NCBI GenBank assembly: GCA_900545715.1
Contig: URAJ01000021.1
Span: forward strand, 1-38,564
DNA: 38,564 nt
Direction: 5' to 3'
Source of the DNA: an uncultured Opitutales bacterium
Lineage (GTDB): Bacteria; Verrucomicrobiota; Verrucomicrobiia; Opitutales; Intestinicryptomonadaceae
In this document: piece by piece, positions 8,854 to 17,247 of the stretch
Layout: every line of letters starts with the position of its first letter
How positions within the stretch are numbered: position 1 is the first letter of the stretch
Position numbers and translations under genes: made by a program
Notes under the pieces: model-generated
What the model saw: only the letters and a program-made list of their open reading frames with translations
What the model was told of the DNA's origin: nothing
The model's database searches: none

Positions 8854-9747
8854 ATGGGCGTTTCGATAGACCTCCGCCATTTTCCTAATATTCAAATGCG
8901 TGTATATCTGGGTGGTCGAAAGGCTCGAATGCCCGAGCATTTCCTGAACGCTCCGCAAATCGGCGTCGGCATTCACGAGATGCGTCGCAAAGCTGTGGCG
9001 CAGCTTGTGGGGCGTTATCGACATTGGAAGCCCGGCAAATTGCAAATATATTTTAAGCTCCCGCTGTATTAGCCTCGGGTAAATAGGCTCTCCCTTAGCC
9101 GTCCTCAAAATCTGGGCGTCGGGCTCATGCGGTGAGTTCCCGCTTTCCCTCCACGCGGCAAGCAGCTTGCCGGCCGACTCTCCGTACGGGCAAAAGCGGG
9201 TCTTACCGCCCTTCCCCAATACGGTTGCTACGTTTCTGCGAGTGTCGATGTCCTTCCACCTAAGCGCGCAAAGCTCGCTTATTCGCATTCCTGCGCCGTA
9301 CAGGAGTTCGAGAGCGAGAGAATCCCGCAGCGCCCTGAACTTGTCTATCTTCCCCGACCGCTCGAGCGTCCACGGCATTTGGAGCAGCGACGCCGTCTGC
9401 CCCTCGTTCAAGCATACGGGAAGCTCCTTTTTCATTTTCGGGAGCTTTACGAGTTCAAACGGGTCGCGTTCGGCACTGTGGGTGCGTATTAAAAATTTGT
9501 AGAATGAGCGGATAGCTGAAATTTTGTTTCGCACAGTCGCGGGCTCCAACTTCGACGACAGCTCCGCCACATACATTCTCGCCAGGCGCTTGTCCGCCGA
9601 AAGATAGTCGCCGTCGGAAAATTCGCAATTCCCGAGCCAGCCTATCCACTCTTTTAGCGACTCGCTATAATTGCGTATAGTATATTTGGAGTATCGGCGC
9701 TGTTCGCCGATTGCCACCATAAACGCCTCTATGTTTTCGTCCGCCAT
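8836..9747 (-). CDS. Tyrosine recombinase, XerC/XerD type
   Basis: This is a site-specific tyrosine recombinase, probably a chromosome-dimer resolvase acting at dif. The 303-aa protein has the SAM-like N-terminal core-binding domain (about 5-90) and the catalytic domain with the full set of active-site residues: R155 (GAGMRISEL), K179 (GKGGK), H247 and R250 (HKLRH), H273 (LGHSS) and Y282 (IYTHL). The start at 9747 overlaps the upstream stop (TAATG) and matches the family N-terminus. A longer in-frame reading would add 43 Arg-rich residues that are only the shadow of the prepilin peptidase gene. Which of XerC or XerD it is cannot be told from sequence alone. It is the last gene of a five-gene operon, with no mobile-element context, so a housekeeping role is likelier than an integrase. 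Confidence 0.92.
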   Translation of the reverse strand: MADENIEAFMVAIGEQRRYSKYTIRNYSESLKEWIGWLGNCEFSDGDYLSADKRLARMYVAELSSKLEPATVRNKISAIRSFYKFLIRTHSAERDPFELVKLPKMKKELPVCLNEGQTASLLQMPWTLERSGKIDKFRALRDSLALELLYGAGMRISELCALRWKDIDTRRNVATVLGKGGKTRFCPYGESAGKLLAAWRESGNSPHEPDAQILRTAKGEPIYPRLIQRELKIYLQFAGLPMSITPHKLRHSFATHLVNADADLRSVQEMLGHSSLSTTQIYTHLNIRKMAEVYRNAHPRARK

Positions 9748-10688
9748 TATCCGAAAAGCATATTTGCAACCGCCGCGAAATATTCGTCCACCGCCCGCGA
9801 GAAAAATAAATAGTAAAGCCCCCCGCCGAGCGCGAGCCACGGCCCGTACGGTATCTCGCCGCAGCCGGCTTCGCAAGCTTCGCCGCCGTTTTCTGGGGTA
9901 CCCTTAGGTTCCGCTTTTCCGGATTTTTTCCCGGAGTTTTTCGATTTTTCCCAAAGCGCCCTAAACGCGAGCACAGGAAGCATAACAAGCGCTCCAATTA
10001 GCGAGCCCGCAAATATCGCGAACACCGCGCCCTGCCAGCCGCAAAACGCGCCAATCATTCCCACGAGAATAACGTCGCCCTCGCCCATAGCCTCGCGGCC
10101 GAAAGCGACCTCTCCCGCAAGCCTTAGCCAATAAAGTATTCCGGACCCCACCGCAATTCCGCAAACCGACGCCACGCACGACGCCACCGCCGACGCGAGA
10201 AACGGCGCTCCTTCAATCCGCGCGGAATGCACGTCCGGAAGCACCGCCGAAATTGCCAACCCGAGCGCCGCCCCGCCGATAGTCGCAAAATCTGGAAGCA
10301 TCATTGTGTCTATGTCCACGAACGAGCAAAATATGAGTATCGAAAGAAACACCATTCCGACAAGCGCCTGTACCGGCGGAAGGCAGACCCACGCCGCGCA
10401 AAACACGGCAGCAGTCAGCGTCTCGACAAGCGGATAGCGGAAAGATATTCTGCGCCCACAGCACCTCGCCCTTCCCCTCAGGAGAATCCACCCGAGAATC
10501 GGAATGTTGTCGTGCCAAGCAATCGGCTTTCCGCATGCGCAATGCGAAGGCGGCCTCACTATCGACTTGCCCGCGGGTATTCTGAAAATGCAGACGTTCA
10601 GGAAGCTGCCCACACACGCGCCGAATAGGAAGAAAACCGTCGGAAAAAAGAACGGGAATTGTGAATTTATTTGAAGTACGCTGTTCAT
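9747..10688 (-). CDS. Prepilin leader peptidase / N-methyltransferase (A24 family)
   Basis: This bifunctional inner-membrane enzyme cleaves and N-methylates type IV prepilins and pseudopilins. The 313-aa protein starts with the family signature GSFLNVCIFRIP (27-38). A four-Cys zinc site follows (C50, C52, C76, C77), in the methyltransferase loop. The two catalytic aspartates of the aspartic protease lie in DIDTMMLPD (first Asp at 125) and GEGD (D205). About eight hydrophobic segments span the chain. A polar Lys/Gly/Glu insert at about 248-278 precedes the usual IPYGPWLALG. The ATG at 10688 overlaps the aroE stop as ATGA, which fixes the start. No pilin or secretion genes are nearby, so its substrates are encoded elsewhere. 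Confidence 0.93.
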   Translation of the reverse strand: MNSVLQINSQFPFFFPTVFFLFGACVGSFLNVCIFRIPAGKSIVRPPSHCACGKPIAWHDNIPILGWILLRGRARCCGRRISFRYPLVETLTAAVFCAAWVCLPPVQALVGMVFLSILIFCSFVDIDTMMLPDFATIGGAALGLAISAVLPDVHSARIEGAPFLASAVASCVASVCGIAVGSGILYWLRLAGEVAFGREAMGEGDVILVGMIGAFCGWQGAVFAIFAGSLIGALVMLPVLAFRALWEKSKNSGKKSGKAEPKGTPENGGEACEAGCGEIPYGPWLALGGGLYYLFFSRAVDEYFAAVANMLFG

Positions 10689-11590
10689 TTTTGTGCGGCG
10701 AGCGTTTCGAGCATAATGTCGCCAAGAAGCGGCTTGCCAGTCCATATCGAGAGCGACTTAGCCCCCTGCCAGGCGAGCATCGTTAGCCCTCCGCACGCGG
10801 CAATTCCGCATTTTTTTGCGGCGGCGACCGACGAAGTTTCGCGGCCTTTCGCATAGGGCATATCGAAGAATACGGAATCCTTCGGATAGGCGGAGAAGTC
10901 GGCGCACGGCGGGTCGCCCTCTTTCAGCCCGAGAGAAGTTGCGTTTATTATTATAGGCGAATCCGGTATATCGAGATTTTCCGACGCAAGGCGCGCTTGG
11001 CAGTCAAACCCTGCGGCGCGGATGTCGGAAGAGAGCTTATCGAGCCTCTGCGGGCTTCTGTTCACCAACGAAAGGCTTTTGCAACCCGCGAAAAGCGCGT
11101 GGAATGCCGCCGCGCGCGCTGCGCCTCCCGCGCCGATTACAACTACATTCGAGCCTTTCATCTCGCGCCCGAAGGCTTTTTTGATTGCGGTCTCCAAGCC
11201 GAATCCGTCGGTATTGTACCCCTTCCAGCCGCGCGGAGTTTTCAAAAGCGTGTTGCACGCGCCGACCTTCGCCGCGTACGGGTCGAACTCGCCGACTATC
11301 GACATCGCAATTTCCTTGTGCGGAATAGTGAGATTCACGCCGGCAAAGTTTTTGCCGTACAAGGCATCGAGGGCCCCTTTGAGGTTTTCGGGCGCTACTT
11401 CAAAAGCGAAATACTCCGCCCCTATGTAAGATGGGTCGGACTTCGCAATCTCTGAAAGAGCCGCATTTTGCATAACCGGGCTGAGGGAATGGCCTATCGG
11501 CTTTCCCAACACGGCAAAAAACGGCGGCTTTGAATCCGCTGTCCTGCCGGCGAATCTCCCCACATCGACGTCTTCGATTCTATAAATCAT
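10685..11590 (-). CDS. aroE: Shikimate dehydrogenase
   Basis: NADPH-dependent reduction of 3-dehydroshikimate to shikimate, in the aromatic amino acid and chorismate pathway. The 301-aa protein has the shikimate-binding GHSLSP (33-38), NLTIPHKE with catalytic K92, the GYNTD motif with D128, and the nucleotide loop GAGGAA (153-158). The N-terminus carries about 20 extra residues before the usual start. Overlaps on both sides are ATGA (4 bases with yggS, 4 bases with the prepilin peptidase), so translation is probably coupled. Some Opitutae-like genomes scatter aro genes among unrelated ones, and no other aro gene is in view. Confidence 0.95.
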   Translation of the reverse strand: MIYRIEDVDVGRFAGRTADSKPPFFAVLGKPIGHSLSPVMQNAALSEIAKSDPSYIGAEYFAFEVAPENLKGALDALYGKNFAGVNLTIPHKEIAMSIVGEFDPYAAKVGACNTLLKTPRGWKGYNTDGFGLETAIKKAFGREMKGSNVVVIGAGGAARAAAFHALFAGCKSLSLVNRSPQRLDKLSSDIRAAGFDCQARLASENLDIPDSPIIINATSLGLKEGDPPCADFSAYPKDSVFFDMPYAKGRETSSVAAAKKCGIAACGGLTMLAWQGAKSLSIWTGKPLLGDIMLETLAAQK

Positions 11591-12282
11591 TTCTCCCTCT
11601 CCCCGAAAAGAAAAGTCCCGACCCTTATCATGGTGGAGCCCGCCTCAACTGCGAGCTCAAGGTCGTCGCTCATTCCCATTGAAAGCTCGGGAAGCGGGTG
11701 CGAAAATTTCTCCTGCAATGACTCGCGCAAATTGTACAGATTGTCGAAGCAGATTTTGGCGGACTTCAATGTTGGGTCGAGCGGCGCGATTGCCATCAGC
11801 CCCTCCACCAATATGTTTTTAAGCCCAAGAGCGCGCTCCAACAGGCGCGGGGCATCCTCCATGTCAGCCCCGAACTTGGCGGGGTCGGCTCCGGAATTCA
11901 CTTGCAACAGCACCCTCTGCACCTTCCCGACAAGGGCTGCGCGCGCGTCGATTTTATCGAGTATCTCGATAGTGTCCACGCTCTGTATTCTGTCGAAAAT
12001 CTTTACGGCGGTTCCCGCCTTGTTTGACTGCAAATGCCCTATCAGCTCCCATGACATCTCAAAGTTTGCCGCGGCAATTTTTTCCGCCGCCTCTTGGACG
12101 CGGTTTTCGCCGACAGCGGCGAATCCGTATTTGCATGCAAACTCGACCGCCTGCAAAGGATGGAATTTAGTTACGGGCAGTATTTTTACTTCCGACGCCT
12201 TTCTCCCACAAGACTCCGCAGCCTTTGCGACCCGCTCTTGCAGGCGCGCGCAGTTGTCGGCAAACTTTTCGTACGGTATCAT
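11587..12282 (-). CDS. YggS/PROSC-family PLP homeostasis protein
   Basis: This single-domain (TIM-barrel) pyridoxal-phosphate binding protein of the YggS/PLPBP family buffers PLP and affects amino acid and keto acid balance. It has no known catalytic activity. The 231-aa protein has the PLP lysine in LPVTKFH (K39), the family segment VGENRVQE, HLQSNKA, and the C-terminal phosphate-binding region SMGMSDDLELA...GSTMIRVGT. I place the start at 12282, where ATG overlaps the aminotransferase stop as ATGA and matches the family N-terminus. An upstream start would add 18 residues that lie inside the neighbour. Its position directly after a PLP-dependent aminotransferase is suggestive. Confidence 0.95.
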   Translation of the reverse strand: MIPYEKFADNCARLQERVAKAAESCGRKASEVKILPVTKFHPLQAVEFACKYGFAAVGENRVQEAAEKIAAANFEMSWELIGHLQSNKAGTAVKIFDRIQSVDTIEILDKIDARAALVGKVQRVLLQVNSGADPAKFGADMEDAPRLLERALGLKNILVEGLMAIAPLDPTLKSAKICFDNLYNLRESLQEKFSHPLPELSMGMSDDLELAVEAGSTMIRVGTFLFGEREK

Positions 12283-13679
12283 TTTGAGGACTTGTCGGAT
12301 ATGCTCGCGGCGATTAGGCGCTTGCCGAATTTCCAAAGCGCACCCGTCGGATTTGCGGCCTCGGACAGAACTTTGTCGAAGGCGTCGATGAACTTGTCGA
12401 TTTCGGCGTCGGTGATTATGAAAGGAGGAAGAATTTTAACGGCGTGGACTTCGTGGCAAGTGACTTGGGTTATAATCCTGTGGTTATCCATTAAGGCGGT
12501 GACAATCATCTGGGTAAACAGGGATTTGTTTGCCGCGTTGAGCGCGCGCCATGCCGCCTTCTGCAAAATTCCCTTCGGCTCCTGAAATTCTATAGCAATC
12601 ATAAGCCCAAGCCCCCTGACCTCCTTTATGTAAGAGTGCTTTTCTTTAAGGGCGTTGAGACGCTCGAGAAGCTTCGCGCCCATTTTCGCGCAATTTTCGA
12701 CCATTCCCTCCTTCTCTATCACGTCGATGGAGGCGAGCCCGCAGACCATGGCGAGGTTGTTTCGCCCAAAAGTGGTCGAGTGCACTACGCACCTTTCGAG
12801 CGACGAAAAAGTGCTCTGGTGGATTTCGCGCGTGGTGACAAACGCCGCGCACGGGACGTATCCGCCGCTCAGCGCCTTCGCCACCGTGACTATGTCAGGG
12901 TCGAGATTCCAGTGCTGGAATGCGAACCACTTGCCTGTGCGGCCGAGCCCCGTCTGGACTTCGTCCATTATAAATAGCGCGCCGTACTTTCTGCAAAGCT
13001 CCTGCGCCTTCGGGAAAAATTCGGCGGACGGAATATACACGCCGTGGCCTTCGACGGGCTCGGCGATGAACGCGGCGACGTCGCCCTGCTTCAATTTATT
13101 TTCGAGGTCTTCGAGGTCGTTGAAATTTACGACCTCCGCCCCCGGCAAAAACGGTCCGTACCCGTCGTGGAAATGGGCGGTTGCGGTTATAGAGAGCGAT
13201 CCGTAAGTCAGCCCGTGGTAGCCGCCGCTCATCGACAAGATTCTCGATTTTTTTGTGTGGGCGCGTGCGAACTTTATCGCGCCTTCGTTTGCCTCGGTTC
13301 CCGAGTTGCAGAAAAAGCACGCCGTTAGCCTGTTGTTCAAAAGCTTTACGAGGCGCTCAGCAAGCAGCCCGCTAAGCAGGGCGCAGTCGAGCTGGACCAT
13401 ATTGGGCAAGTCCATGTCTATGGCGTCCTTTATCGCCTTGGCGATTACCGGGTGGTTTCTACCCATGCCATAGACGCCGTATCCGGTTATAAAATCGAGA
13501 TATTCGTTGCCGTCGGCGTCGTACAGATACGCGCCCTTCGCGCGGGTGTAGCATTTGTCGAAGCCTATGGTTTTTAGAACCGTGGACAGGGTTCTATTCA
13601 TATATAGGTCGTGCAACTTGTAGTTTTCGCCCCTGCGGGACTCGACGAGTTCTTTAATGTCGAATTCTTTCATTGCCAT
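12279..13679 (-). CDS. Class III PLP-dependent aminotransferase (ornithine/acetylornithine/putrescine-like)
   Basis: Fold-type I, class III aminotransferase of the ornithine/4-aminobutyrate group. The 466-aa protein has SGTEAN (126-131, PLP phosphate loop), SGGYHGLTYGS, the MDEVQTGLGRTG segment (D239 to the PLP pyridine nitrogen) and the Schiff-base Lys at K268 in VAKALSGG. The substrate cannot be read from sequence. The chain is longer than ArgD (about 400), with a C-terminal extension after the core, and is closer in layout to ornithine, putrescine or diaminobutyrate aminotransferases. A second ATG two codons downstream is an alternative start. First gene of an overlapping operon; 64 bases separate it from the divergent lgt. 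Confidence 0.9.
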   Translation of the reverse strand: MAMKEFDIKELVESRRGENYKLHDLYMNRTLSTVLKTIGFDKCYTRAKGAYLYDADGNEYLDFITGYGVYGMGRNHPVIAKAIKDAIDMDLPNMVQLDCALLSGLLAERLVKLLNNRLTACFFCNSGTEANEGAIKFARAHTKKSRILSMSGGYHGLTYGSLSITATAHFHDGYGPFLPGAEVVNFNDLEDLENKLKQGDVAAFIAEPVEGHGVYIPSAEFFPKAQELCRKYGALFIMDEVQTGLGRTGKWFAFQHWNLDPDIVTVAKALSGGYVPCAAFVTTREIHQSTFSSLERCVVHSTTFGRNNLAMVCGLASIDVIEKEGMVENCAKMGAKLLERLNALKEKHSYIKEVRGLGLMIAIEFQEPKGILQKAAWRALNAANKSLFTQMIVTALMDNHRIITQVTCHEVHAVKILPPFIITDAEIDKFIDAFDKVLSEAANPTGALWKFGKRLIAASISDKSSK

Positions 13680-13743
13680 ATAAAAATTTCGCTTCTAAAT
13701 TTAGGGGCAAAAAAAAATACTTCAACTTAATTTTGGGAAGCAA

Positions 13744-14595
13744 TTGAATACGCAGGGACATTACATAGTCGATTTCGATCCGTTCGCGGTAAGATTTCCT
13801 GAGTCGTTTTTCGTAGAGGGGATACGTTGGTACGGGCTCGCATATCTTGCGGGCTTTGTGATAGCGTATCTGCTCCTAAACCTCTATACGTCGCGCGGCA
13901 AAAGCCCGCTGAGCAAAGACGACAATTCCACATTCATAACATACCTGCTGTTCGGGGTGATAATCGGCGGAAGGCTCGGGTATATGCTGTTTTACGACTT
14001 CGCCGGATTTTGCGAAAATCCTCTCACCGTTTTTTACATATGGAAAGGGGGCATGGCAAGCCACGGCGGATTCATCGGGGTAGTTGCCGCAATAATGGCG
14101 TACTGCTTTGCGCGCAAAGTGGGCTTCTGGACGCTCTCCGACATAATAGTGACAATATGCACACCCGGGATTTTTCTCGGTAGGATTGCAAACTTTATAA
14201 ACGGCGAATTGTGGGGAAAGATTTCCGAAGCAAAATGGGCAATGATATTTCCCCATTCTGCTCCGCCCGGAACGCCGCTTGAACAAATAGCGCCACGGCA
14301 CCCGTCGCAACTCTACGAAGCGTTTGGAGAGGGCTTGTTCCTTTTCCTGTTTTTGCAGTACAGATTCTGGCGCGGGAATCTCCCGCGGGGGCAGCTGTCC
14401 GGAGAATTTCTTCTGCTATACGGCATAATAAGGATAGTGTGCGAGATTTTCCGCGAGCCCGATGTAGGCGTGGAGCCGATATTGGGACTGAGCCGCGGGA
14501 CGTTTTACTCTTGCATATGCGTTATTTGCGGGATTGCCATAATCGCATGGGCAAGATTCTCCAATAAGCGTGCCGGCAAGGTCGCCCGCGGGTAG
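13744..14595 (+). CDS. lgt: Prolipoprotein diacylglyceryl transferase Lgt
   Basis: Integral inner-membrane enzyme that transfers diacylglycerol from phosphatidylglycerol to the lipobox Cys of prolipoproteins. The 283-aa protein shows the signature GRIANFINGELWG (146-158), the HGGFIG motif (107-112), HPSQLYE, and about seven hydrophobic segments. The start is TTG, because no ATG or GTG occurs upstream in frame and the conserved region begins immediately after; GGGAAG precedes it by a short 3 bases. It is divergent from the aminotransferase operon. The sufS gene follows 94 bases later on the same strand. Confidence 0.95.
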   Translation: MNTQGHYIVDFDPFAVRFPESFFVEGIRWYGLAYLAGFVIAYLLLNLYTSRGKSPLSKDDNSTFITYLLFGVIIGGRLGYMLFYDFAGFCENPLTVFYIWKGGMASHGGFIGVVAAIMAYCFARKVGFWTLSDIIVTICTPGIFLGRIANFINGELWGKISEAKWAMIFPHSAPPGTPLEQIAPRHPSQLYEAFGEGLFLFLFLQYRFWRGNLPRGQLSGEFLLLYGIIRIVCEIFREPDVGVEPILGLSRGTFYSCICVICGIAIIAWARFSNKRAGKVARG

Positions 14596-14689
14596 CCGAC
14601 CCATTTTTTGCGCAGGGGAAAAAACGCCCTAAAAATTTTAATTCAACTTTTTGTTGTATTACCGAATTTGAAAGCCGATACTTAAAATA

Positions 14690-15913
14690 ATGGATTTTGA
14701 CGTAGAAAAAATCAGGCGTGACTTTCCGGCGCTGTCGCAAACGCTCGACTCCGGGAGAAAACTCGTTTACTTCGACAACGCGGCTACCGCGCAAAAGCCG
14801 CAGTGCGTAATAGACGCCGTATGCAGATTTTACTCGCGCGACAACGCCAATATCCACCGCTCAGCCCATGAACTCGCAGGCAGGGCAACGCGCGGATACG
14901 AAGGCGCCCGCGAAAAAATCGAAAAATTTTTCAACGCCCCGGAAGACTATTGCGCAGTGTTCACACGCGGGGCGACAGAGTCCCTAAACCTCGTTGCGAG
15001 CTCATGGGGGCGCGCAAATCTTAAAAGCGGCGACGAAATACTCGTCACAAAAATGGAGCACCACGCCAATATCGTCCCATGGCAGATAACGGCGGAAATC
15101 ACCGGCGCAAAGCTCGTCGCGGCAGACATTCTTGAAGACGGCTCGCTCGATATGCGCGACTTCCAAAACAAGCTCAACCCCAAGACAAAAATCGTATCCG
15201 TCGCCCACGCTTCAAACGTGCTCGGGACGGTAAACGATATCGCCGCGATTGGAGAGCTTGCGCGCAAAAACGGCTCGGTATTTTCAATCGACGCGGCCCA
15301 GTCCGCGCCGCATATGCTCGACGACCTTTCCGCAGTCAAATGCGATTTCATATCCCTGTCCGGGCACAAATGCTTCGGGCCAACCGGCATCGGGACGCTC
15401 ATAGGCCGCCGCGAGCTTTTGGACTCCATGCCGCCCTATCAGGGGGGCGGGGACATGATAGAAAACGTATCGTGGGAACGCACGACCTTCCGACCCGCAC
15501 CCGAGAGGTTCGAGGCGGGAACTCCAAATATCGCCGGAGCAATCGGGTTTGGCGCGGCGATAGACTATATGGCGAAAATAGACAAGCAGGCGGCCCACGC
15601 CCACGAGTCGGCACTTCTCGAAAGGCTGACCCGCGGACTTGAAGAAATAAAGGGATTAAAAATATTTGGGAATGCCAAGGGGAAAGTCGCGGTGGTTTCG
15701 TTTGCCATAGACGGAGTCCATCCGAACGACATAGCCTCGCTGCTCGACGCCGACGGCATAGCCGTGCGCACGGGGCACCACTGCGCCGAGCCGCTTCTTA
15801 CAATGCTCGACAAATTTTCGCTCACTCGCGCGTCGCTTGCATTTTACAATACCGCGGAAGAAGTTGACTACTTTGTAAAAAGCCTCAGCCGCGCCGTGAG
15901 ACTTTTGAAGTAA
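14690..15913 (+). CDS. sufS: Group II cysteine desulfurase SufS
   Basis: PLP enzyme that removes sulfur from L-cysteine as a persulfide for Fe-S cluster assembly. The 407-aa protein has the PLP Lys at K227 (SLSGHKCFGP), the pyridine-contacting D201, H124 in EHHAN, and the catalytic Cys C365 in RTGHHCAEP, typical of group II (SufS/CsdA). The ATG has no Shine-Dalgarno; a TTGTAT / GATACT promoter-like pair with 17-base spacing (14654-14682) would start transcription within a base or two of the ATG. No sufB, sufC, sufD or sufE is next to it, so it functions with partners elsewhere. It ends in a strong shared terminator. Confidence 0.95.
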   Translation: MDFDVEKIRRDFPALSQTLDSGRKLVYFDNAATAQKPQCVIDAVCRFYSRDNANIHRSAHELAGRATRGYEGAREKIEKFFNAPEDYCAVFTRGATESLNLVASSWGRANLKSGDEILVTKMEHHANIVPWQITAEITGAKLVAADILEDGSLDMRDFQNKLNPKTKIVSVAHASNVLGTVNDIAAIGELARKNGSVFSIDAAQSAPHMLDDLSAVKCDFISLSGHKCFGPTGIGTLIGRRELLDSMPPYQGGGDMIENVSWERTTFRPAPERFEAGTPNIAGAIGFGAAIDYMAKIDKQAAHAHESALLERLTRGLEEIKGLKIFGNAKGKVAVVSFAIDGVHPNDIASLLDADGIAVRTGHHCAEPLLTMLDKFSLTRASLAFYNTAEEVDYFVKSLSRAVRLLK

Positions 15914-16033
15914 GTTTTTTAGTATCCAAACCTCCCGCGCAAAACCGTGCTTAGCGGTTTATCAAAATGTATATTTTGATTCGTATCTGAATTTATTTGC
16001 ATGGGCGCGGCGGAAAATATCAAAGTCTGCTGC

Positions 16034-16073
16034 AAAAAAAACGAATCCGGTAAAAAGCCGGATCCGTTTTTTT
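16034..16073. terminator. Bidirectional terminator between sufS and kdgK
   Basis: AACGAATCCGG pairs with CCGGATCCGTT (one mismatch) around TAAAAAG. An A-run precedes it and a T-run follows. It lies between two converging genes and would stop transcription from both sides. Confidence 0.92.
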
Positions 16074-16093
16074 ATAAAGAGCCGCACGCTGTT

Positions 16094-17194
16094 TTAGCGA
16101 ATGACGCGCGCGCCCGCCGAAGTTTCCGCAAGGCGCTTGACCTCCTCCAAGCGCGCCGTTGATGTGTCTCCGGGAGTCGTCATCGCAAGCGCCCCGTGCG
16201 CCGCGCCGTAGTCGACCGCAAGCTGCGGGTCGCCAAGCTCCATCATTCCGTATATGAAGCCCGACGCAAAACTGTCGCCGCCTCCAACGCGATCGAATAT
16301 CTCAAGATTTTCGCGCTTTTTGGACTCGTAGAAATTTCCGCCGCACCAGCATATCGCGCTCCAGTCGTTTAGCGTTGCGCTTTTAACTTTGCGAAGGGTG
16401 GTTGCCGTGGCCTTAAAGTTCGGATACTTTTTTACGGCATTTTTTATCATCTCCTCAAAGGCTTCCACGTCTATCTTTGATATGTTTTCGTCAAGCCCCT
16501 CGACCTTCATTCCAAGGCATGCCGTAAAATCCTCCTCGTTGCCTATCATCACGTCCACGTATTTTGCGATTTCGGAATTTATCTCGACGGCGCGAGCCTG
16601 CCCGCCGATGTCAGCCCAAAGCGACGGGCGGTAGTTTAAGTCGTACGATACAATCGTACCGTGTTTTTTTGCGGCTTTTGCGGCTTCGAGAACTACCTCG
16701 CCTGTTGTCTCCGACAGTGCTGCAAAGATGCCGCCGGTGTGGAACCAACGGACTCCCCTATCTCCGAAGAGGGACTCCCAGTCTATATCGCCTGGCTTTA
16801 GCTGCGATGCCGCCGAGTTTCCCCTGTCGGAGCAGCCGAGAGCGCCGCGTATGCCGTATCCGCGCTCGGTAAAGTTTAGCCCGTTGCGTACCTTTCTTCC
16901 GGCTCCGTCAGCCTTCACCCATTTCACGAAGTCCATATTCACCCCGCCCTGCATTATGAAGTCTTCAATCAAGTATCCGACTTCATTTTTCGCGAATGCG
17001 CTCACAAGCCCTGCGCGCAGCCCAAAGCATTTTTTCAGCCCGCGCGCCACATTGTACTCTCCGCCGCCCTCCCATACGCGGAGAGTGCGGGCGGTTCGAA
17101 TCCTGTCCTCGCCGGGGTCTAAACGCAACATTACTTCGCCGAGCGAAACTATGTCAAATTGAGCTAATGATTTGTCTTTTATGCAATTTTTCAT
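16094..17194 (-). CDS. kdgK: 2-keto-3-deoxygluconate (KDG) kinase
   Basis: PfkB/ribokinase-family sugar kinase that phosphorylates 2-keto-3-deoxygluconate to KDG-6-phosphate, the step after mannonate dehydratase in hexuronate breakdown. The 366-aa protein shows the N-terminal GEVMLRL/WEGGGEYNVARGL sugar-binding region, the KDG-kinase-like SYDLNYRPSLW (183-193), and the catalytic GGGDSFASGF with D307 as the base. It lies 53 bases downstream of the LacI-type regulator on the same strand and opposite uxaC, so the assignment to KDG rather than another ketose is supported by both sequence and context. A TATAAA hexamer ends about 5 bases before its ATG, so it may also have its own promoter. Confidence 0.9.
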   Translation of the reverse strand: MKNCIKDKSLAQFDIVSLGEVMLRLDPGEDRIRTARTLRVWEGGGEYNVARGLKKCFGLRAGLVSAFAKNEVGYLIEDFIMQGGVNMDFVKWVKADGAGRKVRNGLNFTERGYGIRGALGCSDRGNSAASQLKPGDIDWESLFGDRGVRWFHTGGIFAALSETTGEVVLEAAKAAKKHGTIVSYDLNYRPSLWADIGGQARAVEINSEIAKYVDVMIGNEEDFTACLGMKVEGLDENISKIDVEAFEEMIKNAVKKYPNFKATATTLRKVKSATLNDWSAICWCGGNFYESKKRENLEIFDRVGGGDSFASGFIYGMMELGDPQLAVDYGAAHGALAMTTPGDTSTARLEEVKRLAETSAGARVIR

Positions 17195-17247
17195 AATAAT
17201 TTATATTTTGAAATTTTCAAAAATTTATTGCCGTGCGGTCTCTTGCA

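Noticed and set aside
8836..9876. Reading the tyrosine recombinase as a 346-residue phage-type integrase with a longer N-terminus
   Set aside because: The extra 43 residues are Arg/Gly-rich shadow of the prepilin peptidase gene; the ATG at 9747 gives a normal-length Xer protein with no attachment site or phage genes nearby.
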